Origin: Candidatus Gastranaerophilales bacterium
GTDB taxonomy: Bacteria > Cyanobacteriota > Vampirovibrionia > Gastranaerophilales > Gastranaerophilaceae
NCBI GenBank assembly: GCA_944323655.1
Contig: CALUTL010000008.1
Coordinates: 1 to 64,000 of the forward strand
Direction of reading: 5' to 3'
DNA length: 64,000 nucleotides
Part shown: in pieces, positions 54,451-64,000 of the stretch
How positions within the stretch are numbered: position 1 is the first letter of the stretch
Layout: every line of letters begins with the position of its first letter
Notes under the pieces: generated by a model
Told to the model about the DNA's origin: nothing
Databases searched by the model: none
The model's input: only the letters and a program-made list of their open reading frames with translations
Translations under genes and position numbers: made by a program

Positions 54451-55154
54451 TGCTTAATATTTTAGTAACAGGAGCCTCAAAAGGTATCGGAAGACAAATC
54501 GCGGAAGAATTGAAAACTTGCGGAAATCTTTTTGTGACAGGACGAAATAAAGAAGCATTAATTTCTATTGGCGCAAAAGATTACTGTATTTGTGATTTGG
54601 CAAACTCTCCCGAGATTCTTGGAAATTTTATTGAACAAAATAATATAAATGTTTTAATTAACAATGCCGGAGAATATATTTACGGCGCCATCGACAAAAT
54701 GACTCACGAAGAAATAGTAAGAATTCACAAAACCAACTTAATTGCACCGGCTTATTTAATTTCGCGTGCCGTTCCGTATATGAAAGATCAAAAGTTCGGC
54801 AGGATAATTAATATCGGCTCAATTTCAGGCGTTATGGGAGAAGCTAATGCAAGCCTTTATTCGTCATCAAAAGCTGGGCTTTTGGGACTTACAAAAGCAC
54901 TTGCACTTGAACTTGCTGAATTCAACATTACCGTAAACACAATAAACCCCGGCTGGGTAGAAACTAATCTCGGAAACGATTCCATTGAACAATCCGAATT
55001 TACCAAAGAAGAAATCCTTGATTGTATTCCGCAAAAAAGGTTCGTGACACCAGATGAGATTGCAAAACTTGCAAAATATCTTATATCAAACGATGCAAGA
55101 GGAATTACAGGACAAGGAATTAATCTTTGTGCAGGATTAAGTGTCGGTATTTAA
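54450..55154 (+). CDS. short-chain dehydrogenase/reductase
   Basis: The 234-residue Rossmann oxidoreductase has TGASKGIGR at about 7-15, NNAG near 71, and the catalytic Ser, Tyr and Lys in NIGSISG and YSSSKAG. NPGWVETNLG follows. The FabG-like pattern suggests NAD(P)-dependent reduction of a 3-oxo substrate, though the substrate is unknown. The start shares one base with tcdA. Confidence 0.92.
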   Translation: MLNILVTGASKGIGRQIAEELKTCGNLFVTGRNKEALISIGAKDYCICDLANSPEILGNFIEQNNINVLINNAGEYIYGAIDKMTHEEIVRIHKTNLIAPAYLISRAVPYMKDQKFGRIINIGSISGVMGEANASLYSSSKAGLLGLTKALALELAEFNITVNTINPGWVETNLGNDSIEQSEFTKEEILDCIPQKRFVTPDEIAKLAKYLISNDARGITGQGINLCAGLSVGI

Positions 55155-55162
55155 TTTATGAA

Positions 55163-55540
55163 TTATTTATTTTCATCGTAAATTTCTATTATACGATTCG
55201 AAGATGTCTTTTCAAGCTCGTCATACAAGCTGTATTCATCTGTCGCTCTGGTCTTCAAGACAACTTCGTTAATTTTTGCAGGATGAAACTTATTATAAAT
55301 CTTCTCAATAATGTTTCGTGGTTTAATATCCGAAAAATAAAGAGCTAACTTAACTTTTTTATGATTGTGCTTGCTTACATAAGGTTTCATACTTACAACC
55401 GAATCGTATTTTTTAGAAAATGAATCAATTGCAGGCATTTTCTTTATTGAATGAAACATATCTTCTGTCATTGCCAAAGGATTGCGTTTTAAGGCACCAA
55501 AAGATTGTACTGAACTTGGGGTAACGGTTTGAACTTCCAT
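55163..55540 (-). CDS. small basic protein with N-terminal SFGA motif
   Basis: The 125-residue protein begins MEVQTVTPSSVQSFGALKR, followed by a mixed region (HKKVKLALYFSDIKPRNI) and a charged end. I chose the ATG at 55540, preceded by AAAGGAAAACAAA, over a TTG 75 bases upstream that lacks a ribosome site. It has its own promoter at 55575-55603. The N-terminal motif resembles SFKG in the 26776 gene. Function unknown. Confidence 0.75.
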   Translation of the reverse strand: MEVQTVTPSSVQSFGALKRNPLAMTEDMFHSIKKMPAIDSFSKKYDSVVSMKPYVSKHNHKKVKLALYFSDIKPRNIIEKIYNKFHPAKINEVVLKTRATDEYSLYDELEKTSSNRIIEIYDENK

Positions 55541-55574
55541 TTTGTTTTCCTTTCTATTAATGGGGTACAGGAGT

Positions 55575-55603
55575 ATTCTATTACTAAAAAACAGTATTTG
55601 CAA
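55575..55603 (-). promoter_or_regulatory. sigma70-type promoter for the SFGA gene
   Basis: On the minus strand TTGCAA (55598-55603), a 17-base spacer and TAGAAT (55575-55580) overlap the end of the heptosyltransferase gene, about 35 bases before the start. Confidence 0.6.
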
Positions 55604-56579
55604 TATTTTCAGCAAAAATCTTTAAACAATTTAAAGTTTCGCAAGTTGTTTGACGACGTTCCCAAAGGCATGGTTTAAGTGGGCAAGAATCGTTCGATTT
55701 TATTGCGGTAACAAGATTTGATTGCGGTATTAATTTTTTGTCATCCGTCGGCCCGAAAATTGCATAAGTCTTTGTCCTCATGGCAACTGCCACATGTAAA
55801 GGTGCGGAATCCGAACAAATAAATTTTTCAGCTTTTCCGATTAATACGGCAAGCTCTTTAAGACTTTTGGTTTTTCCGTAATAATTTTCAAACAATTCAT
55901 TGTCTTTAACATTTTTAAGAATAATTTCAATACATTCCTTATCGTCAGGGCCGCCTGCCAAGATAACTTTTTTACCTTTAGATAAAAGTATATTGATGGT
56001 TTCCGCCCAAATTTCAGGAGTAATCGTTTTAATCATACCCTTTTGAACGCTTAAACGGCTGACTCCGGGGTGAATAAGTATGGAATTGGGGATTTTTTCC
56101 TGAGGAGGAATGTCAATTTCAGGAAGTTCCGTTACATTATCCGTAAGTGCTGAAACTAAATCATGGTACATCTTGCAGGCATATTGATTTTTATTCAGCT
56201 GAATCGCTTTTGTAAGGAGTTTTCGGCTTAAATTTCCCGTATCATATCCGTAACGCTCTTTAATTCCCGTCAAAAATAATAATATACTTATAAACTTATT
56301 TCCGCCTGAAGATATGACTATGTCAAACTTTCCGGCTCTTGACTTAAATATAAGTTTCAATAATTCAAAATATTTATTCTTGCCTTTAACATCAATTAAA
56401 ATCAAATCATCAATAATATTTGTCAAATCTTTAACCGATTTACTCCTCGGCTCAAGCGCAAGTGTAATTTTTGAATTCGGAAATTCTTTTTTTAAAGAAA
56501 TTAAACTTGGCAGAAAAAATATCTCATCACCGATTCCGCCAAAATTTATCGCTAAAATATTCTTAAAATCATTTTTCAT
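55584..56579 (-). CDS. family 9 glycosyltransferase (heptosyltransferase-like)
   Basis: The 331-residue enzyme has the N-terminal NFGGIGDEIFFLPSLISLKK and the C-terminal HPGVSRLSVQKGM, KKVILAGGPDDKECIE, and FICSDSAPLHVAVA with AIFGPTD, the GT9 signature. It adds heptose or a similar sugar to the lipopolysaccharide core, so it implies an outer membrane. It is divergent from comM. It ends just before the SFGA gene. Confidence 0.92.
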   Translation of the reverse strand: MKNDFKNILAINFGGIGDEIFFLPSLISLKKEFPNSKITLALEPRSKSVKDLTNIIDDLILIDVKGKNKYFELLKLIFKSRAGKFDIVISSGGNKFISILLFLTGIKERYGYDTGNLSRKLLTKAIQLNKNQYACKMYHDLVSALTDNVTELPEIDIPPQEKIPNSILIHPGVSRLSVQKGMIKTITPEIWAETINILLSKGKKVILAGGPDDKECIEIILKNVKDNELFENYYGKTKSLKELAVLIGKAEKFICSDSAPLHVAVAMRTKTYAIFGPTDDKKLIPQSNLVTAIKSNDSCPLKPCLWERRQTTCETLNCLKIFAENIANTVF

Positions 56580-56630
56580 AACATTATTATTTTATCAAAA
56601 AAATTTTAGAGTTATCAGAAAATTTTTATG

Positions 56631-56636
56631 TATAAT
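56631..56636 (+). promoter_or_regulatory. -10 box giving a leaderless comM transcript
   Basis: A perfect TATAAT lies 7 bases before the A of the comM ATG, so transcription would start at or next to the start codon. No Shine-Dalgarno sequence is present. The -35 box is weak. Confidence 0.45.
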
Positions 56637-56642
56637 TAACTT

Positions 56643-58181
56643 ATGGTAAACAAAGTAACAACTGCAACCGTAATAGGGCTGGATGCTTACAAAATAACCG
56701 TAGAAGTCGATGTTATTAATTCACTTCCGGGGATTTCAATTGTCGGGCTTCCTGATACCGCCGTAAATGAGGCCCGTGACAGGGTTCGTTCCGCAATAAA
56801 AAACAGCGGCTACACTTTCCCGACTAAAAAAGTTGTCATTAACCTTGCCCCGGCTGACTTGAAGAAAAACGGAACAAATTTTGATCTTCCGATAGCCGTC
56901 GGAATTCTATCTGAAGAAGAAGTTATTGAAAGTGAGAAAATAAAAGGATATGCTTTTATCGGAGAATTATCGCTCGATGGCAAAATCAGAGGAGTAAGCG
57001 GAGTTTTGCCGATTATTCTGGGGTTAAAAAAAGCCGGAGTTAAGAATGTAATAGTTCCGTCCGTAAACGCAAACGAGGCTGCACTTGCAGACGGAATAAA
57101 TATTTACGGTGCGGACTATTTGACAGATGTTGTAAACCACTTTATTGAAGCACCTTTAAAAATCACAAAAATCGACATCAATTCATACCTGTCAAATCAC
57201 GATGAAAATGAATATGTTTATGATTTTAAAGACGTAAAAGGGCAAAAAAAAGCCAAAAAAGCATTAGAAATTGCAGCCGCAGGCGGGCATAATCTTCTAA
57301 TGTCAGGCTCTCCCGGATCCGGCAAAACTCTGATGGCAAAATGTTTTCCGTCAATTCTGCCCCCGCTTGAACTCAGTGAAGCGTTAGAAATTACCAAAAT
57401 ATACAGTATTTCCGGACTTTTATCCTCTGATGAACCTCTTATGACAAAACGTCCGTTTCGTCCTGTGCATCATACGGCTTCTGCTAACGGGATTATCGGG
57501 GGCGGCTCAAACCCAAAACCCGGAGAAATTACTCTTGCACATCGAGGAGTCTTATTTTTAGATGAAATAGTTGAATTTCCCCGTCAGGTTCTGGAAGTTC
57601 TAAGACAGCCGCTTGAAGATGCTAAAGTCGTAATCTCCCGTGCTAATCATTCAATTACTTATCCTGCAAAATTTATGCTGCTTGCGGCTATGAACCCATG
57701 CCCTTGCGGATTTCTCGGGGATAAAGAAAAACAATGCACCTGCTCGGATTTTCAAATAAACAGATATCTGTCTAAGCTTTCAGGTCCGCTTTTAGACCGA
57801 ATTGATCTTCAAATTGAAGTCCCAAGGTTAACCTCTGAAGAACTTCTTAAATCAACTGCCTTAGAAGAATCTTCCGCTGAAATTAGAAAACGGGTAATTT
57901 CAGCCAGAAAAATCCAAACAGAAAGATATAAAAATGATAATATTCTTACAAACTCCGAACTTACACCAAAACTTATTAAAAAATATTGCAAATTAGACAA
58001 ACCTTCCGAAGAACTTCTTAAAACAGCAATCGTTAAATACCAACTCTCAGGAAGACGTTACGACAGAATCTTAAAGCTTGCAAGAACTATTGCTGATCTT
58101 GATAATTCATCCGATATAAAACAAACCCATATTATGCAGGCACTTCAATATAGAACTTTTATTAATCCTACTCTAACTTAA
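56643..58181 (+). CDS. comM: ComM/YifB Mg-chelatase-like AAA+ ATPase
   Basis: The 512-residue protein has the N-terminal ChlI-type domain with GLPDTAVNEARDRVRSAIKNSG (34 onward), Walker A GSPGSGKTL near 222-230, Walker B RGVLFLDEIVEF near 300, and the zinc-like AAMNPCPCGFLGD. It is a helicase for branch migration in DNA uptake and recombination. The length is standard. Its 3' end overlaps the convergent gene by 4 bases. Confidence 0.96.
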   Translation: MVNKVTTATVIGLDAYKITVEVDVINSLPGISIVGLPDTAVNEARDRVRSAIKNSGYTFPTKKVVINLAPADLKKNGTNFDLPIAVGILSEEEVIESEKIKGYAFIGELSLDGKIRGVSGVLPIILGLKKAGVKNVIVPSVNANEAALADGINIYGADYLTDVVNHFIEAPLKITKIDINSYLSNHDENEYVYDFKDVKGQKKAKKALEIAAAGGHNLLMSGSPGSGKTLMAKCFPSILPPLELSEALEITKIYSISGLLSSDEPLMTKRPFRPVHHTASANGIIGGGSNPKPGEITLAHRGVLFLDEIVEFPRQVLEVLRQPLEDAKVVISRANHSITYPAKFMLLAAMNPCPCGFLGDKEKQCTCSDFQINRYLSKLSGPLLDRIDLQIEVPRLTSEELLKSTALEESSAEIRKRVISARKIQTERYKNDNILTNSELTPKLIKKYCKLDKPSEELLKTAIVKYQLSGRRYDRILKLARTIADLDNSSDIKQTHIMQALQYRTFINPTLT

Positions 58182-58867
58182 AATTTCAAGTTCAAAAAAT
58201 ACTTACTATCTTTTACTGCGTAATAAGCACAATTAACTCCTAAAAGTTCGTCCTTTGAAATACTCTCCGGATTGCAATAAAACTTGTGACTCGTTATCGG
58301 ATATAACGTATCCGGCTCGCCTAATGCCACAAAATTTTTATTAATTAACTGGAATACAAAAACATCATACCCCATTTTATTAGGCTTATCATTTCCGCCG
58401 TTTATATCAACTACGACAATTAACGGATCATCCTTCATGATCGGCTTATTTATCATGAAAAGTTTATCGTCAACAACAATATCTGAACCTTTCTTGTATA
58501 TTAATTCAGACATGCCGGCTTTACCGTTCATTGTGTAATATTCCTTTGCCGGACAAGCTTTATTCCTGCTTCTGCTCGACTTACCGCATTCATGACTTTT
58601 TAAATTCCTTTTTATTGCCTCTGAAAGGTACCAATAATAAATATCATTTCCGTCATCTTTTTCAAAAGGCTGTGTCGTTACATAACGCATTGCCTCATTT
58701 AATATGAAAACCGACTTCTTCAATCTTAATGAATAACTTCTTTTAGCAACATGCTTATGCACAATTACGGTCATGACAGCAACAAACAGTATGAAAACAC
58801 CTATGTTAATCAAAAATCTATATACTGTCATACCTTCCAATAATCTTTTCTTTACAACCATCATCAC
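58178..58867 (-). CDS. pseudopilin-like membrane-anchored protein
   Basis: The 229-residue protein has one N-terminal hydrophobic segment (VYRFLINIGVFILFVAVMTV) followed by a helix and a globular domain with VVVDINGGNDKPNKMGYDVFVFQL. That region resembles pseudopilin ends with DINGxxxPNxxGxDxF. The canonical prepilin cleavage site GFTLxE is not present, so it may not be processed. It has four cysteines in the soluble part. Unknown partner genes. Its stop overlaps comM by 4 bases. Confidence 0.75.
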   Translation of the reverse strand: MMMVVKKRLLEGMTVYRFLINIGVFILFVAVMTVIVHKHVAKRSYSLRLKKSVFILNEAMRYVTTQPFEKDDGNDIYYWYLSEAIKRNLKSHECGKSSRSRNKACPAKEYYTMNGKAGMSELIYKKGSDIVVDDKLFMINKPIMKDDPLIVVVDINGGNDKPNKMGYDVFVFQLINKNFVALGEPDTLYPITSHKFYCNPESISKDELLGVNCAYYAVKDSKYFLNLKF

Positions 58868-58913
58868 CTTAATTTTTACTCTTCACCTTCATTTTACTTA
58901 AATTATTATACCA

Positions 58914-59444
58914 CTATATATTCGGATTTACAAGATAAATAATCAAACCCGTAATCGCCGAAATTCCCAAATACACCAATGGATCATGTTTTTTCTTAAT
59001 ACTCATAACAAAAAGAATTATAAATAAACCTAATCCGATTAAGCTGAATTCATTTAAAAACATATTTACGCCGACAGCCGCCAAAAGCCCGCATCCTGCC
59101 GGTTTTAAACAATATATAATAGATTTTACATACTCATTATCCTCAAACTGTTTAAGCAATTTAGAAACAATTATAACAATAATCAAAGATGGCAAAACAA
59201 CAGATGCAGTTGCAATCACCGAACCTAAAATCCCTGAAGTAGTAAATCCTGCAAATGTTGCAACATTAACCCCCACAGGCCCGGGAGTAATTGATGAAAC
59301 AGCTATCATATCTGTCAATTGTTTTGCACTGTACCAATGACGGGTTTCTGCAATATGATACAAAAACGGTATCGTTGCATATCCGCCGCCGAACGAGAAT
59401 AACCCTATATGAAAAAATTCCAGAAATAATTGAAGATAAATCAT
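58914..59444 (-). CDS. chrA: chromate transporter half (ChrA family), second subunit
   Basis: The 176-residue membrane protein has FFHIGLFSFGGGYATIPFLYH near the start and SSITPGPVGVNVATFAG near 50, signatures of the CHR family. It has several hydrophobic segments. The start overlaps the stop of its partner by 4 bases. Two half-size genes form one transporter. The true substrate may not be chromate. Confidence 0.92.
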   Translation of the reverse strand: MIYLQLFLEFFHIGLFSFGGGYATIPFLYHIAETRHWYSAKQLTDMIAVSSITPGPVGVNVATFAGFTTSGILGSVIATASVVLPSLIIVIIVSKLLKQFEDNEYVKSIIYCLKPAGCGLLAAVGVNMFLNEFSLIGLGLFIILFVMSIKKKHDPLVYLGISAITGLIIYLVNPNI

Positions 59445-60001
59445 TCCTTAACCTCCAATTTCTTTCTGCTCAATATAAACTGCCTTACCACACCCGTTAA
59501 AATTGCAAGAATTACAAGTATTGCAGGAGAAATCTTTAAACACAGCGAACACAAAAATACTACAAAAAATACCCCGAATGTAAATCTGCCTTTTATACTC
59601 TTGTTCCAAATTTCTTTTATTGCAAGATAAATTAAAACTAAAACTCCTATCCCGACTCCCCAAAAAATCCCTTGAATAAATCTTAGATTAATAAGTTCTT
59701 CAAGGAGCTTGGCTAAAATAACTATAAACAAAAACGCAGGCAAAACCATTCCAAAAATTGCCGTAATTGCCCCCATAGTTCGTTTCAATTTATAACCGAC
59801 AAATATTGAAAGGTTTGCAGCTATTAACCCGGGCAAACTCTGACTTAATGCCGTATATTCGCACAACTCATCATTATCAATCCACCCGCGCTTTTCTACA
59901 AGCTCCGACTGCATTATCGGTAAAATTACATAACCTCCGCCCAGCAACAATGTCCCGATTTTGAAAAATACTTTAAATATCTCGTATAATGTTTTTTCCA
60001 T
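59441..60001 (-). CDS. chrA: chromate transporter half (ChrA family), first subunit
   Basis: The 186-residue membrane protein has VFFKIGTLLLGGGYVILPIM near residue 10 and the ALSQSLPGLIAANLSIFVGY motif near 50. It is paralogous to the next gene. It starts one base after the atpC stop, so it is probably co-transcribed with atpD-atpC. Confidence 0.92.
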   Translation of the reverse strand: MEKTLYEIFKVFFKIGTLLLGGGYVILPIMQSELVEKRGWIDNDELCEYTALSQSLPGLIAANLSIFVGYKLKRTMGAITAIFGMVLPAFLFIVILAKLLEELINLRFIQGIFWGVGIGVLVLIYLAIKEIWNKSIKGRFTFGVFFVVFLCSLCLKISPAILVILAILTGVVRQFILSRKKLEVKE

Positions 60002-60002
60002 A

Positions 60003-60395
60003 CTAATTATTCAATGTTGCTTTCAACCTTGCCATCGCCCTTGCTACTGCGGCTTCTGCTCGTTTAGCATCAATTGAGGCATCACTATCGGCAAGCCGTT
60101 CTTTTGCCCTTCTTAATGCCGCCTCTGCCCTTGCTACATCAATATCATCCCCGCATTCTGCTGTCGTTGTTAATATGATACATTCGTTGTCTTTAAACTG
60201 AAGAACTCCGCCCATAGTTGTATAAGACTTCGATTCTTCTCCTTTTTTAATCTTTGTGACACCTATATCCAAAGCTGCCATGACAGGAATGTGATTTTTC
60301 AAAATTCCAAATTCACCGTCTGTGCCGCGTGTATAAATTTCATCCACATCTTCGTCAAATACAACTTTTTCGTGAGTAATTATTTTTAAGTGCAT
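60003..60395 (-). CDS. atpC: F1 ATP synthase epsilon subunit
   Basis: The 130-residue protein starts MHLKIITHEKVVFDEDVDEIY, with GEFGILKNHIPVMAALDIG near 25-43 and a C-terminal helical pair of Ala/Arg/Glu (ARAEAALRRAKERL). I chose ATG at 60395, preceded by AAGAGG, over a TTG at 60422. It follows atpD by 45 bases. The other ATP synthase genes are not here. Confidence 0.95.
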   Translation of the reverse strand: MHLKIITHEKVVFDEDVDEIYTRGTDGEFGILKNHIPVMAALDIGVTKIKKGEESKSYTTMGGVLQFKDNECIILTTTAECGDDIDVARAEAALRRAKERLADSDASIDAKRAEAAVARAMARLKATLNN

Positions 60396-60440
60396 AAATT
60401 CCTCTTGTTTTAAAGCACACAATTAATACATATACTTAAA

Positions 60441-61868
<1,428 letters not shown>

Positions 61869-61871
61869 TTA

Positions 61872-61900
61872 ATTATAAAACAATAAAAAATAAATAGCAA
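61872..61900 (-). promoter_or_regulatory. sigma70-type promoter of atpD-atpC
   Basis: On the minus strand TTGCTA (61895-61900), a 17-base spacer and a perfect TATAAT (61872-61877) lie 21 bases before the atpD ATG. Confidence 0.7.
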
Positions 61901-62023
61901 ATTTAAAACAATTGCTCTTTTATACTAAAAATATTTTTTTTAAACTTAAACTTTTAGGTTAATTTTTCTTAAAATAACGAAAAAGCAATTGCCTAATTTG
62001 ATTTAGCGGAGTAGAATTTATTT

Positions 62024-62845
62024 ATGGCATTAGAGGAACAATTATATTCTGACATCCCTCCGACTAAGCTTCGGAACAAAGAGGAGAAATTTAAACCGGC
62101 AAAGACAAGTAAATTCTGGCTTTGGGTAGCGAGTTTATTCTTTTTTAATATGCTTCAAAACAGATTTTTTGCATTTCGCTATCAGGGAGAAGAAAATTAT
62201 TTTGACGGCGGACAGGATGTTCCGACAATTCTTTTTGCTCCTCACTGCAACTGGTGGGATGGAATTGTTTATTACAACATTACTCACAGAATTTTCCATA
62301 AAGAAATCCGGCTTATGGTAGAGGAACTTAACAGATTTCCGCTTTTAAGAAGAGGCGGTGCTTATTCCGTAAACAAAAAATCCCCGCAATCCGCTATGCA
62401 AGCTCTTAAATATTCTGTTGACGTTGTAGGTGACACAAGGAATTTGCTTTGTATATTCCCTCAAGGAATTATCAGACCGCCCCATTTCAGACCGTTTGAA
62501 TTCCAAACAGGACTTGCTTATATTGCACAAAATGCCGTTAAAAGATACGGAAAAGTTAATTTAATCCCTCTTGCTATTGATTACTGCTTTTTAAGAGACA
62601 ACAGACCGGAAGTTATTGTTAAATTCGGTAAAAGAATTGAACTCATAAATCCGAATATTGACCGAAAACAGTACACCCATCTGCTTGAAAGAGCTTTAAC
62701 AGAAGTTTGTGACCAGCAGCATCAAGAAATTTCTCACGGCGAAATTTCGGATTATAAAATCCTGTTTAAACAGCACCTCAAATGGTATAGAAGAATTGAA
62801 CAACGACTTAAAAGAATTGATCTCCCGCCGGTTTCAGGAGTATAA
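62024..62845 (+). CDS. PlsC-like 1-acylglycerol-phosphate acyltransferase family protein
   Basis: The 273-residue protein has HCNWWD (His74-x4-Asp79), the catalytic motif of the PlsC family, then LCIFPQGIIRPP near 147-158, the FPEGxR-like substrate motif with Gln for Glu. One hydrophobic segment precedes it (about 31-46). It should acylate a lysophospholipid or another lipid at the membrane. GGAG lies 14 bases before the ATG, so the ribosome site is poor. A strong terminator follows. Confidence 0.88.
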   Translation: MALEEQLYSDIPPTKLRNKEEKFKPAKTSKFWLWVASLFFFNMLQNRFFAFRYQGEENYFDGGQDVPTILFAPHCNWWDGIVYYNITHRIFHKEIRLMVEELNRFPLLRRGGAYSVNKKSPQSAMQALKYSVDVVGDTRNLLCIFPQGIIRPPHFRPFEFQTGLAYIAQNAVKRYGKVNLIPLAIDYCFLRDNRPEVIVKFGKRIELINPNIDRKQYTHLLERALTEVCDQQHQEISHGEISDYKILFKQHLKWYRRIEQRLKRIDLPPVSGV

Positions 62846-62871
62846 AAGTTTTAAAATCTAAATAAATATAA

Positions 62872-62900
62872 AAAAAGACGGATTGGATACCGTCTTTTTT
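62872..62900 (+). terminator. intrinsic terminator, bidirectional
   Basis: AAAAAGACGG (62872-62881) pairs with CCGTCTTTTT (62890-62899) around an 8-base loop, ending the acyltransferase gene and possibly the convergent small gene. Confidence 0.85.
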
Positions 62901-62921
62901 AATTTTCCTATTTCCTATTAA

Positions 62922-63206
62922 TTATGCAACGACTTTTGATACAAAATTTGTAATCTCGAAAAATGTATCTTTTACAAACTCTTTTGCTAACGTGCTCACC
63001 GGTCTGTTTTCAAGACAATCAAATACATAGTATATCGGGTCACGTGAATTGTTAAATCTCATTCTTCGGTCTTTCTTATCCAAATATGTGAAATCTTCAT
63101 AAGAAAAACCTTTATTACTTCTGCGTCTTGTTCTTTTTCTTATCAAAGTACCAAACTGTCCGTTACCGTTGGTATCGTTTTTCGAACCTGATGCTGTAGG
63201 TATCAT
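62922..63206 (-). CDS. small basic protein, unknown
   Basis: The 94-residue protein has a basic cluster, RKRTRRRSNKG, near 23-33, then a Tyr/Asp/Phe segment (FSYEDFTYLDKKDRRMRF) and a helix ending FVSKVVA. It has no signal peptide. The shared promoter element lies about 45-75 bases upstream, in line with other unknown genes here. The leader of about 50 bases is Gly/Ala-rich in sequence (AGAGA-type). I do not recognise a family. Confidence 0.7.
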   Translation of the reverse strand: MIPTASGSKNDTNGNGQFGTLIRKRTRRRSNKGFSYEDFTYLDKKDRRMRFNNSRDPIYYVFDCLENRPVSTLAKEFVKDTFFEITNFVSKVVA

Positions 63207-63250
63207 TTGCTTGCTCTCTTTCTTAACTTCTCTTTATTTATCTCTTACGT

Positions 63251-63283
63251 ATATATAAAGTATATAAGTATAAAAAAATTGCC
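63251..63283 (-). promoter_or_regulatory. shared promoter-like element, copy B
   Basis: The minus strand reads AAAAGGCAATTTTTTTATACT, then TATACTTTATATAT, with the GCAA-CTTTATAT gap of 18 bases. It matches the copy at 7971 also in the preceding AAAAGG. Confidence 0.6.
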
Positions 63284-63338
63284 TTTTTTGTTTGTGTTTT
63301 GTTAAGAAATATTAACAAGCTCACATTAAGACTTTCAC

Positions 63339-64000
63339 CTAGCGGTTTTGGGAGGTTTTTACATCTTCGTCAAACTCAAGCTGGATATCTTCTTCTTCTT
63401 GAGAGGCAAGGTTTTTACCTATTGCTTTTTCTAACGAAGCTTTTGCAACGTTATATTGATACAATGCGCCGTAATAATTCAATTGAGCAGTTTGGTAAGT
63501 CGTTTGAGCTTCTTTCAACTCTATCGGATCAGCTTCGCCAACTCGGTAACGACCGTATGAAAGTTCATAGTTTTCTTTTGCCTGTTTTACCTGCAAAATT
63601 GCAACAGGAATTTGGTTTTTCTTTTCTACCAAAGTCAGGTAAGCATTTTGAATTTCCAAGAAAATTTGGTTTTGAGTATTCACGGCATTTGCAATCTCTT
63701 TATCGTAAAGATATCGTGCCTCTTTAATTTCATTTTTTATAAGCATTCCGTTAATAGTCGGGAAATTCAAATATCCGCCTATATTGTAACCGTAATTTGA
63801 AGTAAAGTTTTTACCGCCGACTTGCCCTTGACCTTCTATTGAAAGTGTCGGGAAGTATGATTTTTTAACCAGTTTAAGTGTTTGTTTTGCTGTTTCAACC
63901 TTAGTTTCAGCAAGTTTTAAGTCAGGTCTTGAATCTCGTGCGATTTCAACGGCTTTTTCTAAAGTTATATCGACAGGCTCGTACCTTAACCTCTCTTTCA
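63339..64000 (-). CDS. TolC-family outer-membrane efflux protein, 5' end outside window
   Basis: At least 220 residues are visible and the N-terminus lies beyond 64000. The frame is open from the right edge to a stop at 63339. It reads LRYEPVDITLEKAVEIA, RPDLKLAE, KKSYFPTLSIEGQG, GYLNFPTINGML, then a long helix and the second helical pair SYGRYRVGEADPIELKEAQ, typical of the OEP/TolC second half. The C-terminus is acidic. It forms a trimeric channel in the outer membrane for export. Partner pump genes would lie to the right. Confidence 0.93.
   Translation of the reverse strand, partial: KERLRYEPVDITLEKAVEIARDSRPDLKLAETKVETAKQTLKLVKKSYFPTLSIEGQGQVGGKNFTSNYGYNIGGYLNFPTINGMLIKNEIKEARYLYDKEIANAVNTQNQIFLEIQNAYLTLVEKKNQIPVAILQVKQAKENYELSYGRYRVGEADPIELKEAQTTYQTAQLNYYGALYQYNVAKASLEKAIGKNLASQEEEDIQLEFDEDVKTSQNR

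Overview
The window is AT-rich bacterial chromosome with long runs of core genes and no recognisable phage, insertion sequence, CRISPR array or tRNA. Envelope genes (a TolC-type outer-membrane protein cut by the right edge, a family 9 heptosyltransferase, a Slt-like transglycosylase, ManC) indicate a Gram-negative cell plan. A Ycf45-type AAA ATPase with a C-terminal R3H domain, an atpD-atpC pair apart from the other ATP synthase genes, and a complete minC-minD-minE operon suit the non-photosynthetic sister lineage of Cyanobacteria (Melainabacteria/Vampirovibrionia, probably gut Gastranaerophilales). No photosynthesis gene is present. This placement is an inference from gene content.

Layout. 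1-65 is the 5' end of a 16S rRNA gene on the minus strand, with tandem promoters upstream. 0.7-8 kb holds envelope genes, manC and three unrecognised or metallopeptidase-like genes. 8-16.7 kb is anaerobic central metabolism: pyruvate phosphate dikinase, FixC/FixX and a four-gene 2-oxoacid:ferredoxin oxidoreductase (korDABC), plus rsmD. 16.9-22.3 kb is one giant coiled-coil gene with a 186-bp tandem repeat, followed by glcD. 23.7-29.3 kb has glutaredoxin, a CheR-like methyltransferase, ycf45, a small protein gene and fusA. 29.5-36 kb is pheT, rplI, a MetE-core-like methyltransferase, a CooC-like ATPase and folD. 36-38.4 kb has dnaJ and two unknown genes. 38.5-47.8 kb is the S10-spc ribosomal protein cluster, which stops after rplR. 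48-52.6 kb has minCDE flanked by two paralogous lysozyme-like proteins. 52.7-62.8 kb has an NrtR-like regulator, secG, tcdA, an SDR, a heptosyltransferase, comM, a pseudopilin-like gene, a split chromate transporter, atpC/atpD and a PlsC-like acyltransferase. 63.3-64 kb is the truncated tolC-like gene.

How it works together. PPDK, the ferredoxin-dependent 2-oxoacid oxidoreductase and FixCX fit a fermentative, ferredoxin-based anaerobe. The MetE-core/CooC/FolD run suggests corrinoid- and folate-linked one-carbon chemistry.

The most novel signal is a promoter-like element, GCAATTT then about 15 bases then CTTTATAT, with constant 18-base spacing in its three best copies. It precedes at least five scattered genes of unknown or cell-wall function, and a weaker sixth copy is possible. 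It may mark an alternative sigma factor regulon.
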